Origin: Phaeoceros laevis | Lineage: Eukaryota > Anthocerotophyta > Anthocerotopsida > Notothyladales | NCBI GenBank assembly: GCA_049999765.1 | Contig: JBNGIQ010009470.1 | Location: forward strand, 388,856-452,855 | DNA length: 64,000 nt | Direction of reading: 5' to 3' | Part shown: positions 33,724-45,400 of the stretch, piece after piece | Layout of the letters: each line of letters opens with the position of its first letter | Position numbering within the stretch: position 1 is the first letter of the stretch | Program-made: the position numbers and the translations under genes | Notes under the pieces: generated by a model | Seen by the model: the letters and a program-made list of their open reading frames with translations, nothing else | What the model was told of the DNA's origin: nothing | The model's database searches: none

Positions 33724-36700
33724 ATGAAAAAACATGCACGCTTTTCCGATGCAGAGTCAAGGAATGAAGGAGCAAATGAACCATTATCTAGGTACATTAC
33801 CCTCACATATATTTCTTCTCATAGCTACCACAAGTTAAATCTCAAAATTTGTAAAGGTGAAACATAGTTCAAACAACAAACATGTTCATGTTTTTTGTGT
33901 GCAGCTTAGATTTAGCACAATCTAGAAAGAGAAGGAATACAAGGGAAAACTTCAATAGAGTTTTTTTACTTTCAGGAAGTGGAAAAAAAACAAAGGAATC
34001 CAACAATAATAACAAATTTGGAGGAACTATTCCCGCCAATTTACAGCATAAAACAAAGGAACACGTATTAATACTCAATGAGAGCGAACAATTACATAGA
34101 CCAACTCTTGTACAACACCATCTTGAAGGTTGGATATTTGGAAAAGTCTTTGATCCCCGAAGTCGTTGGATAGTACAGTGGAACAAACTTTTGCTATTGA
34201 CCTATGCTATCGGGACAGCAATAGATCCTCTTTTCCTCTACGTCATTGCCATTGATGTCCACCTAAAATGTGTATACATTGAAGGTTGGTTTGCTGCAAT
34301 GGTATCAGCACTCCGAGTTTGCCACAACACAATTTATGTCTTCCACATGTACACGCAATTTAAATTGGCATATGTCTCAAAACAATATACGGTACTAGGC
34401 CGTGGTATGTTAATATTTGAACCCAAGTCAATTGCAAGAAATTACATTAATCCAAAAACAGGAAGTTTTATATATGATCTTTTCATGATTCTTCCTATTC
34501 CAGAGGTAAGTAGCAACATGACAATGTTTTTCACTGGCTGAAATGCTTAACAAATACTATGAAATGCATCACATATGTGAATTTTTTTCTATTATGCATG
34601 CTTCATTCTATGCTTTTAGTACCAATATGTTTGCTGCAACATAACGTAAAAAACCATAATTTTTGAACTTTTTCATGTATCATCTTTGTCATTTTTCATA
34701 CTGAAGATTTAATTCTTCTAATATTTTTGCTTTGTTGAATTTCATTATTACCCAAGGTAAGTGCAAAAACTTATGAAAGGTTCATACAACTAATTTATGT
34801 TTTCAATGTACTCCGAATAATGCAGCTTGGATTGTGGGTAATAATTCCGTCTATGATCAAGAAAGGACATGGAGTCTTTCAAGTTATGACCTTTCTTTTA
34901 GTAACTTTTTTGTTTCAATACATTCCCAAAATAGCGCATTTGGTGGTGCTAATGCGCCGTTTACAAAAAGTAACCGGTTACATATTTGGAACACCATGGT
35001 GGGGATTTGCTCTTAACATAATTGCTTATTTTATCAGTGCTCACGTAAGGTTAATACCAATTCCCTCTCATTTCTTTTATTCTCATAAAGCAACCCAAAG
35101 ATATAAAGCTTTCATGTATTTGAGATGAAGAATGCATATAAACTATAAAGAACAAATCTATAAAGAACACTAGACCAAAAGTGCTAATCAGATAAAAGGC
35201 TTTGACTTCTTTAGGTTGCTGGTGCAATTTGGTATTTGCTTACCGTGCAACGAGTATCTACCTGCATAACTTCTTTGTGTGAACATAATTCTGGGTGCAA
35301 TATGGCATACTTAGGTTGCCCTAAACCAATGTTATATGGATTACAATCAACAAATGACGGAGCAAGAGTAACATGGAGCAATAATGCTACCATATTTCCA
35401 ACATGTCTATCACCGGATGCTACTTTTGTCTATGCAATATATTCACAAGCAGTACCCCTCGTGACTGAACGAAGCAAAGTGGAGAGGGTCATATACCCTT
35501 TCTTTTGGGGACTCATGAATTTAAGGTGAATTTATATGGTGATTAATACATATATATTTGAAATAATAAAAAATATCACTATGTAATGTGATGTCTAATT
35601 TTTACAGCACATTCGGCAACAATTTAATACCAAGCGACCATTTATTGGAAGTGACATTTAGTATTGTTATTGTAGTGTGCGGTCTTTTGCTTTTTATGTT
35701 GCTGATTGGAAATATTCAGGTATACATAAATTTGTTTCTTTTACTTGCTATTTACTGATTTTAAAAAAATTATGATTGATCTGGCTAGCTTAGAAGATGT
35801 ATAAAAATATGAAATAAAGTCATTCGTTTTTACTTTTCAGGTTGTTGTAGTATATATTGAGGCTTTAACTCCTTGCTTTTCAAGGTGNNNNNNNNNNNNN
35901 NNNNNNNNNNNNNNNNNNNNNNNNNNNNNNNNNNNNNNNNNNNNNNNNNNNNNNNNNNNNNNNNNNNNNNNNNNNNNNNNNNNNNNNAAAACGAGGATAT
36001 TCAATCACATTTGTTGATTAAACATTGAAGTTCAAATATAAATCTAAGTCTAACGTCTTTTTCATTTATATTATATAATCTCTCGACAGGTGCCCATATT
36101 CGAGGAACTTAATGAGCTCGTTCTTGATAATATGTGTCAACGTCTCAAAGCTCTTTTATTCATAAAAAATGAGCTGGTGAGATATGACAATGTGCATGCC
36201 TCATTATAGTTCTGATTAGAGAGGTTTATTGATTTTTTTATTAATTCCTCATGCTCCATAGAGAGGTGAAGAATCAAGAAATGATAAACATATGTGGTTC
36301 ATGTAGGTTCTGAGGGAAGGTGATCCGGTACACCAAATGTTATTTGTTGTGCGTGGCACATTGCAAACTAGGCATATGCTCTACAACAACCAAATAAGCA
36401 CATCTGATCTGGGACAAGGTCAGTTTTGTGGCGACGAGTTGATATCTTGGTGCTTGAGATTACCATTTGAAGATCGTCTACCACCTTCCACGGCTACAAT
36501 AGTGAGCATGGAAGCAACTGAAGTGTTTGCCTTTGAATGTCAAGATCTAAAATATGTCATTGATCATTTTCGCTATTTGTTCGAGACTAGCAAGATGAAA
36601 GCCACCACTAGGTATCACTCTACAAGTTGGCGGACTTGGGCAAGTGTGACTATTCAAAATCATTGGAGAAGAATATTAGAAAGACGAAAAGTTGTGAACC

Positions 36701-36858
36701 TTCGGAAAAGTGCAGGAACAAGCTCGAGGGACACTAACTATGTTCTAACACCAGAAGAGCAAGAGCAAAGAGCAGGAAGACCGTCTATATCAGAAAATCG
36801 CATGAGACAAATTGTGGCTATGCTCACGCCAAAGCCAGTCACTCTTGCGAGGGGTTGA
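33724..36858 (+). CDS. CNGC: cyclic nucleotide-gated ion channel (CNGC), interrupted by an assembly gap
   Basis: Plasma-membrane cation channel, six helices plus a cytosolic cyclic-nucleotide-binding domain, usually Ca2+ permeable. Exons seen: 33724-33791, 33905-34505, 34826-35044, 35215-35525, 35608-35719, then the gap region, 36090-36176 and 36307-36858. Signatures: VFDPRSRWIVQWNKLLLL (S1), GSFIYDLFMILPIPE, FLFQYIPKIAHLVVLMRRLQ (S4 region), WGLMNLSTFGNNL (pore), REGDPVHQMLFVVRGTL and GQFCGDELISWCL (phosphate-binding cassette), and an IQ-like WRTWASVTIQNHWRRI. The C-linker lies in the 100-N gap. Just after the gap (35988-36035) a frame like the C-linker end (DIQSHL) meets a TGA before any usable donor, so the gene may be damaged. 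DNA here is far more AT-rich than its neighbours, and the introns are longer. Confidence 0.85.
35888..35987. other. assembly gap (100 N) inside the CNGC gene
   Basis: Exactly 100 N, a placeholder of unknown real length. It hides the C-linker exons of the CNGC gene. Confidence 0.99.
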
Positions 36859-37396
36859 AACACTGCACTGAACATGTTACCTCCCCAAGTTAAATGCGTT
36901 ACCCCTTTAGGGGACAACGTGAAAGAGTGGCAACGTTAAAGCCGAGTTGAAGTTTTGAAATGTCGTTACAGTCTTCGATCGAGCGGAGAAGCAACTACTC
37001 CTGCTGAGACCAACCGGCGTCTCTTGCCATGCGCCCTCCTCGCAGTCTGGGAAAATCGTGTCCTTGATCCAGAGCCGATGAAACAAGGCTGATAGCATCC
37101 CCTTGCACGAGCTGGAAGTTGGAAGACAATTTAAGTTGCTTTGGTGCTAACTCGAAGTCTCTGCAGCCCTTGCCACCTCAAGGCTCGTCCCTCGTGCTCA
37201 CCGAGCTTTCTCGCACAGCAGTGCAGCACTGTCAGTGTGGAACCGCAACTTGAAGTTATTTGTGTTGCTGAGGTCATATGTGTGCTGCACAATTAGGGAG
37301 CTGGTTTTGCCGCTTGGAACACAACTCGGCGTAACGGCAACAGCATGACGTTAGGCGTTGCCGCAAGAAGGCGAGTTGGAAGACTGTGCAAGTGAT
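36859..37396. other. intergenic, 5' flank of the ANTH-like kinase gene
   Basis: About 0.5 kb. Composition returns from AT-rich to balanced near 36900. It should hold the CNGC 3' UTR and the promoter of the kinase gene. Confidence 0.5.
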
Positions 37397-40300
37397 ATGT
37401 CGTTGCATGTCTCCAGCAAGGCAAACCCCGTCGATTGCGGTTGTAGCTGCAACCAACAGGACCCGCAGGATCGTCTCGCCGAGGGGAGTAAGGTGGAAAA
37501 AATATTTGTCCCCATTGCTGGCACAACCTCTAGAGGTTCTGGTCTGTTCGGGGGCCGAGGAGGTGAATGTCTCAAGGAAGAGTTAAACCTGGAGACCAAC
37601 TTGGAGGCATGTAGGGATGAAGGGGACGGTTCAACGGGCTGGGGCATTGTCGGTCTCCACAAGGCAAACAGGAGTGGTGATCTTTACACAAAGATCGGCT
37701 GGGATGACCAATCGGATGAAATGCGCGACAAACTGCAACAGGACAGTGATGAAGAAAGCCTTGGAAACATGGGAGGTGACGGCCTGGAAGGGGAGGAGTG
37801 GATAACCAGTGGTGGTGGTCGATATGTCGTCAAGGGACATGGCTCTTGGGTGGACGGTTCCTCGCCAGGATTATCAGCGGATTTGAGGGACTCCGATGGT
37901 CATTTTTCCACCACTCTCAGACTTCTTTCAGGTCGATCTCGTGAGCCCGAGAAGGAGACAGGGCATGGCGGGGTTGTGAGAGCCTTAGGCTTCAATAAGC
38001 AACGAGGAGGTATTCTCCTCTCTCCGAGAGGAGTCACTGGTTTCAAAGAATGGTACCTGAAGAGGACCTCCCTGGCAAAGGCCACCAGTAAGTCGGAGGC
38101 GGCTCCGAAGTCTAAGTACATCCGCAAGCTTGTCTTATCCTCCTGGAAGCACAATGGTGCAGGGGCAGCTACGGTCAGTACTACTCGTGCTTTTGTCTCA
38201 AAATATGTGAACGGATTGCAGGAGAGCAATTCCCTTCGGACAAGCCATTTTGTGTATTTGGAGCATGAAGTTCCCGTAGCATCTCCAGAGTACGGACCAT
38301 GTCTTTGCTGCCTAATCTACTTCATTTCTGGTTGCAGATTTTTTCGCTCCTGTGTAAGCTCCCTCTGCTGTCTTCTCCTGTGGTGACCTTAAAAGCTCTC
38401 ATCACAGTGCACAAGCTGTTGCAGCAAGGGCCTCCAGAATGCCTAGTCTCTTGTTACGTTAAACTTTCACTGTTGAAGGATGTCGTCAGCGGCTGGGCTT
38501 TTCCAAATAACAAAGATCAAGGTGGGAGGTTCTACGGTCCTCTCATCTGCGCTTATGCCTCCATGCTGGTTGAGAAAACAAGGTTTCATCACAGTTTCCC
38601 TGCCTTCGAGAACAACTACTCAGTCGATTTTACAAGAGCACCTGATAGCGAGAACTATGCATCAGATCCTATCACAATCGATGCTCTAGCCTGCCTTCAG
38701 AATATACAAGATGACATCCTGCATGCTCTGGACAAGGGGTTTCTGTTGTTAGATGAGATGCATACAAGGGAAGTTGAGGAGAGTGGCAGCATGTTGAACG
38801 GGTTAGTAACTGGAATCGACCACGCAGCAAAGGGATCTCCCCTTAAGGGAGGGGCTGCCGATCCTGTAGGGCTAATTGGTGCCGTCCTCATTCCTATTTT
38901 AAGGGAGGCTGACCTAGTATATGATATTTGTTGGTACTTGATATCGTCTCTCAGTTCAATGGCGGGATGTGGTAGTGATTCCATGCTCAAATCAGCTGGT
39001 GCCAGTGCTGTGACTGAGCTGACCTCAATGGCCAAAAAATTCCAGGCACAGCACATTATGCTTCGTAGGATGTTTGAGCAGGCCCGTTGTCAGCCCTCAA
39101 TAGCCTGCAGTGTGGCCCCTCCAAGCCTGCGGATGGAGCCCCCTGAAGTTTGTCTCACCGAAGCAGGTATCCATGACAGGTGAGTTATTAGTTAATGATT
39201 TCTGTGTTCTTAGGTGCTTGTTCCTTAACATCGCTTCTTCTTGACAGATCTTGTGGCTTTCAGCTCAAGGATAGAGGCTGCTGACCTCGACGATGTGAGA
39301 GATAGCTCAGCGATGCTGCAAGAAGGTTCATCAGTTGACTGTGGCAGAAAGCAACGGCCTTTTCTTGCTTTTGAGGATGGCAAGACTGAAGCTGGGGAAG
39401 AGTTACAAGAGGCACAGCACGAATTTGACATGAAGATACCTCAGCTCACCCGTGCAGGATCCTTGCACCAACGACAGGAGTCAAACTGTGGGCCTATTGT
39501 TGGAGGCGTTGGGGCAGCAGCAGCAGCTGCCATACAGAGGTTTGCTGCTGGTAAGCTATTACCCCTGTTTCGGCTCTCTAATTGCCTGCCCTTGGTTAAC
39601 GTGGGTGTGAAATGCGATGAAAAACAATCACAAGGTACTGATGGGTCTTTCGGTTCTGAGGTACACAGGTCAAGCAGAAGCACGAAAAGCAGCTGCTGCA
39701 TCAGAATACCGTTTAGGATCACCAGGGGGTGCAAAGAACATCAGACTAGAGCCCCCGCCAGATGATTTTGGACTTGGTGGGCAAGGACACTGTATGAGGC
39801 TCGAAAGGCCTGTCAAGCCACAGCATACTCGAGGCAGTGACAGGAGATGGAGCAGCTTTGATGACGAGATATTTTACCATCAGCACTACATGGCGTCAAG
39901 TCCCTCGCCTCACCCCTGTGGTAAAGTGAGTCCAAAATTTTCGTCTCCAAGAATGGTGCGGGAACAGACTGTACCACACCACCTTGGGTCGCCAAATGCT
40001 GCAGGTTGCTCACCTGGAATGGTCCCATTTAAGGGAGAGGGCGAGAGTACTGTCTTCTCTACTGATGAGGACAGAATGAATTTGGATGCAGTAAGACGGC
40101 ATGACGGGACAAGTTACTCAACTAGGCATAGGTGTTGCCTATTTGATGAATCTCCAGTAGCAGTCATCAATCGAACTGAGCTGTCCTCGGGAAAACATGG
40201 ATCAACTACCCTCTTTGGTATGCATAGACGAACTGGCAGTGCAACCATTTCATCGAGGCCAGCAGAGTTAGTATCCCCTGGTTCAATGCCAAACCAGCAT

Positions 40301-42460
40301 CAAGCCTCGGAAGGTGTTCATACTTCAAAATTAAAATGTGGTCAGTCTCACCAGATGCAAGATGCTTACTCGCATGATGGTTTCTCAGTGGAAAGTCCAG
40401 AACAGGCACCTCTCATAGAACTTGAGGTGCCCTTGATTGATGTGGAGACACCTCTTATAGAATTGGGGGATCCTTCAATTGAATTTGAACAGCCTTCTCT
40501 GATTGATCTAGACCTAGGTCATACTACTAGAGGAATATCAGCATTTTCCCAGATGGAGGCCCCCTTAATAGACATGGATAGCACTAGCACATCCATGGAA
40601 GCAAGGAAAGCAGTAAAGACTGGGGAGGCCTTTTCTAGGTTGTGCTGTGAAGGTCACTTACAAGTGGCAGATGCCCTTGCATCACATGAAGACGTCCTGC
40701 AAAAAGCACCACCTTCATGGCATGTAGGAGCTGCATCCATGTCAGATGTATTAGCTTGGAAGGACGATACAGCATCTGAAGTAAATTCTAACCTACCTGC
40801 ATGCAAAAGAAAGGAGACTATACAGAAGATGTCAAGTGTGGCAGATTGGGAAATATCTCCTTCTGAGCTCAAACTGGGTCCGAAAATAGGACAGGTAAGC
40901 TTTTGTTATTTCCTTTTCCTTGTCGGTGAGGACGTGGTTGTAACATAAAGCAAGTAAAGTCGGAACTGTATGTTGACCTGCATGAGCGTGTCCCCCAGGG
41001 TGCTTTTGGTGATGTGTTGAAGGGGACGTGGCAAGGCACAGATGTTGCTGTAAAGCGTCTCCAGAATGCTTTGCTGTCGAACGTGTTGCAGGCATATGAG
41101 GATTTCTGCCATGAGGTTTGCTTTGCCTGACCATGACCTTTGTGTGATCATGAAAAGAAGACTGAAAACTTGTCTGTCAAGGAGGGCCTTCTGCGTTTTG
41201 CAACACAAGTGCACAGAAAACTAAATAACGCAGGGGATCTTACATTAGCCACTGCTGTTGCACCTTACAGGTTGCTCTTGTAATGAGATTGCGCCATCCA
41301 AACATAATACTGTTTATGGGCGCATGTACGGTGCCTCCAGAGATCTGCATTGTCATGGAATATGCTGCTAATGGGAGCCTTTATGGCGTCCTGCATAATC
41401 CCAACATTGCAATTGACATGGCTACTGTTGTGCGGTGGGCCACAGAGGCAGCTCGTGGGATGAATTACCTTCATACACGCAGGTTTGTTTTTCATACTCT
41501 CGACACACAACAATCTTTTTAATTCATACTCTTGCTTACCCTGTCCAGCTGCATAAAATGATGAACCTGTAAAGACACTTACCATTTGTAGATTGTAAGG
41601 TAGCTGAATAGTTCCGGCTTAATTTTGTAATGTGTTGACCAGCCCTGCAGTGGTTCACCGTGATCTTAAATCCGTGAACTTGTTGGTGGATGAGGATTGG
41701 CACATAAAAGTGTCAGATTTTGGCCTTGCTATGACTAAACAGAACTCATATGCATACACACAGGTATGCACTTAATGTCTGCTTTCAGTGAAAGACAACA
41801 GCATGATACCAAGCTTTAGATCTTCACCTTCCAGCTGTGAACAGGCATATCAAACTAGAGTAGATTCTGCCTTTTCCTTTGAATATGATTGGATTAGGAG
41901 TTGCAGTTTGTAATGAGACTTGAGTAATTGGTAAGTATACACCTTGCATTAAGCAGACGTTCTTGAATGATTTTGTGGATGTTCCCTTGTTCCAGCGTCA
42001 TGGCCTGTTACATGTATTTGTGATTGGATCGTGTACATACTGAACTTTTCATGACCTGTTGAAACAGGTAGGAACATGGGGCTGGATGGCACCTGAGGTT
42101 CTGGATGCGGCACCTTATGATGAAAAGGCTGACGTTTATAGTTTCGCTGTGGTGCTATGGGAGTTGGTCACACGAGAGGAGCCGTTCAAGGGTTACCATC
42201 CAATGCAGGTAGCCGTAGCCCGTTTCTGTATGGCAGGTTTTTTTCTTCCACCCGACAAAACGTTAACGATCATCCCTGCAAGTGCACTTGGGTCTTTGCA
42301 GATCATGAGAGCTATTGATCGAGGAGACAGGCCTCAGATGCCTAACAACTGTCCACTACCTTACAAGCAGTTGATTCAGAGGTGCTGGTGCAGAGATCCA
42401 AGGCTGCGGCCTACGTTTGAACAGATTTTGGACCACCTTGGAGCTATGACAAGTTTTTGA
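37397..42460 (+). CDS. ANTH-like region, clathrin-box repeats and Raf-like (TKL) protein kinase, 1,328 aa
   Basis: Nine exons join in frame: 37397-38275, 38338-39166, 39248-39550, 39669-40894, 40999-41115, 41271-41482, 41643-41763, 42068-42208, 42302-42460. Residues 1-240 are polar and Gly/Ser-rich. About residues 240-420 resemble the AP180 N-terminal (ANTH/VHS-type) helical domain: [20 protein letters not shown], then [20 protein letters not shown]. Around residue 945-1005 there is a tandem heptad, PLIELE / PLIDVE / PLIELG / LIDLD / PLIDMD, matching the clathrin-box pattern L-hydrophobic-x-hydrophobic-acidic. The C-terminal kinase has [46 protein letters not shown] and [12 protein letters not shown]. 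All catalytic residues are present and HRDLKSVN fits the CTR1/EDR1-like TKL group. Intron 1 is only 62 bases. The start is the first ATG in frame. Confidence 0.88.
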
Positions 42461-45400
42461 TCATGGCTCCAAGACGTTCAAGCAAGGACAGTGCTTCAAG
42501 ACAGTCCTGCCATCGAAGAGCTCTGCAGCTTGGAAAGGGTATGAGGTTTTTCTTTGCATGATGCTCGGGATGTTGTCTGCACCCCTCTGCTCCCCCTGCC
42601 ACTGCTTGAACTCAAGTGCAAGACTTTTCCATCAGGTAACAGTCCACCTTTGTTTGGAGCTCTGGAATGAAAGGCTGCCTTCGTAAAGGCGAGAGTGCCG
42701 TAAAAATCTTGCAGAGGGATCGTAGTGTTTATATGGGTGCCTTTGGGCGATATAGGTGCCTGGGCGTCTCTACCAGCAGTAGGATAGACGGAAGCGTACT
42801 ACCACTCACCACTTGAGGAATAAGCAGCAGGTCTCACCGGCAAAGTGGGAAAATTTATCCATGGACAACAGCCAGGGGTACCTCCAGCATGTGAGCCGTC
42901 ACAGCTACGACTGCAGTACCTGAATACAGTGGCTGTCCTGTTGGTTGAGAGCTGTTCATCGAAACGGCTTCTTCCCTCAAGTGGGCGACTAGCGACTAGG
43001 GGAATGCTGTTGTGTCTGCCTCAACCATGCATGTGTTGGGTGGGCTTTACAAGGGATGCACAGAATATGGTCGGAGGATGGAGGATCAATCTCAAGAGTG
43101 ACAGTACAGCCACCCTGCGGTGGAGTGGCTGGATGCTGTACCAAGGTATAACCAATCAGGCTGCTATGGGCTAGAGATGTTTGCTATGCGAAGGAGTGGT
43201 TGGCAATAGCCATCTTTTTCGAAAGTTGCGAGGCGGTTAAGTTCCGCCAAAACGACAGACTCACCGACCGAAGACCCCCTTATCCCGCTGCAGCTATGAA
43301 ATGGCACATGCTGCTACTTTTGCGAATCCACCTGCTAGGACTATGGGCAAAGAGGGATGATGATTTGCTAAACGAAAAAGTAGCGGAAGTGGCACACTGT
43401 ACTGGCGATGGCTGTTATTCTAAGCTAGCTCGGAGAGCATGACACATGTTTACGGCCTTCGAAATGCGTTTTCTTTTGGCTCCTGGACAGATAAGTACCG
43501 GATTCTTGTCCTGTAAACACAATCCCCAAATTTTGAGAACATTACCCGTCTCATGATAACGAGAGCTGGACAGGAGGACGGGGTCCGCCCACTATTAAGA
43601 CAAACAAGGCGTCCACGATCCGGTGGTTCAGGGCAATTGTACCCCATGGATCGGATCACCTCTGCATATTCTTGAGCGTGGAAAACCTTGAAGTGATCAG
43701 TCTTCTAGGCTAGTGGGAGTGGTGAAACCGCTGGCTGGAGGGTCAAATTGGAAACAGACAGGGTATGAGCGGAAGCTCCTTGTCCACGGCCAACTACCAC
43801 CATATGGAGCTCTCTCAGTGTCAAAGCAGATAGATAGAGGTGAACACCATCAGGGGTCTTTGTCGACAGTTCAAGAGAACTGGAAGACCTCGAGTTGCCA
43901 ATTGTCACGGCTGCTAGGACTGACCTGAAGGAGTCGGAAGAGGGGGGTAGCGGAGATGTTGCTCATACGGACTCAGAACCTTACTCATCACACACTGATC
44001 TCCTTTCTTCAAAGCTTGGGGCCATTTCTGTGGTGTGGCACAGCGTCCGACAGTGGTCCTCTGGAAGTCTTGCTTTTGCATCTCGAGTAGTCTGTAATGT
44101 ATTGGGGCAGGTATGCGAAGAGGCTGGTCAACCTTTTCATACTTTTCGAGTCTTCCAGCCGGCTTGTGGATGACAGTGCCATAGCTGTACGGCCAGAATT
44201 GTAACCTTCCAGCTCACCTATTTCCACTTGCTTTTGCAGTGCTTGTCCTTGTCTTCTTGCTCCTCCATATATCTGACAAGCTGGGTTCTACGAGCATCTA
44301 CAGTCGATGTGTCTGAACCGCTGGTTGCAGCATATGGTTCCAACCCTGCAGGCGCAGCGTATTGTTCCAACCCAACCTGATAACCCAACATTCACTCGGA
44401 CTCGAGTCAGTGGACTGCACTTGGCGTGTGTATGGCTGGTGCGACAAGTGCATGCACGCCATGTCGTTTACCCGCTCGCATCTCAAGGCGACAAACAAAA
44501 AAATGGTGTAGATGGATGCATGCTTGGAGTAGTAGATAGGTCCTGTCACCTGTGGTACCAGCTGCACAATGGGGAGCTTATAGCTATCCCATAGGGAAGT
44601 ATGCGTCACGTCCAAAGGAGTCCAGGGTTAGTATATTCCAGCGGGCGCCGTGTGGTGGGTGATGACTTGTTGCCAACAAGCCAGGCCAGAATGCACACTA
44701 TCTGCTGTTTAATATCGCTGGGGGATTTCAATGGTGGCACTTGGCCTTGTTATTATTGCGCCGGAGCGCAAGGGACGGGCTAATCAACACTCGCAAGGCG
44801 ATCAACCGCATGACTTGCCAAAAGCCTGTAAAGGGCCAGGTAGTCTGCGTCAAACTGCTGCTGCTTTTTTTTGGTTTCATCATTGAGCTGGTGATGGATG
44901 ATATGTGCGTTATGATGTCCCATAGCTTGGACAAGTAAACAGATGCATGCCATCAATCCCCAGGCTGGTACCAGCTCGCCGAGCAAGGGAACCGGGACAG
45001 CCGGTGGTCCAGGCTGGCTATTTATACGCGGGTGGTCATGTTCCGACTTACTAGAACTAGTCTAGTCTAGAACGTGGGGAATGCAGAGATAAGGTCTTTG
45101 CACGATAGGCCCTAATAGGCTTGGGCTAGAGGGCCGGGCCCGTCCTCGGATGGTCTCTCCCTCCCTGACAGCCAAGTCAGAAAGGGCGGACTGGCCGAAC
45201 CTTCCGTCGGGGCCGATGAGAGAGTGCCAGACAGCACAAACACTCGTAAACCCTGTTTGTTTATTGGTGAGCTCCGCCCCCGCTTTGTGACTGATGCGGT
45301 TTAGGGGCCCAGGTGAAAAAGCGTCAGAGGAAGGGACCTCGGAGGGAACTTTGGGCCGCAGCCACACAAAAGGCATTAGGCACGAGGAGCAGGAGCACGC

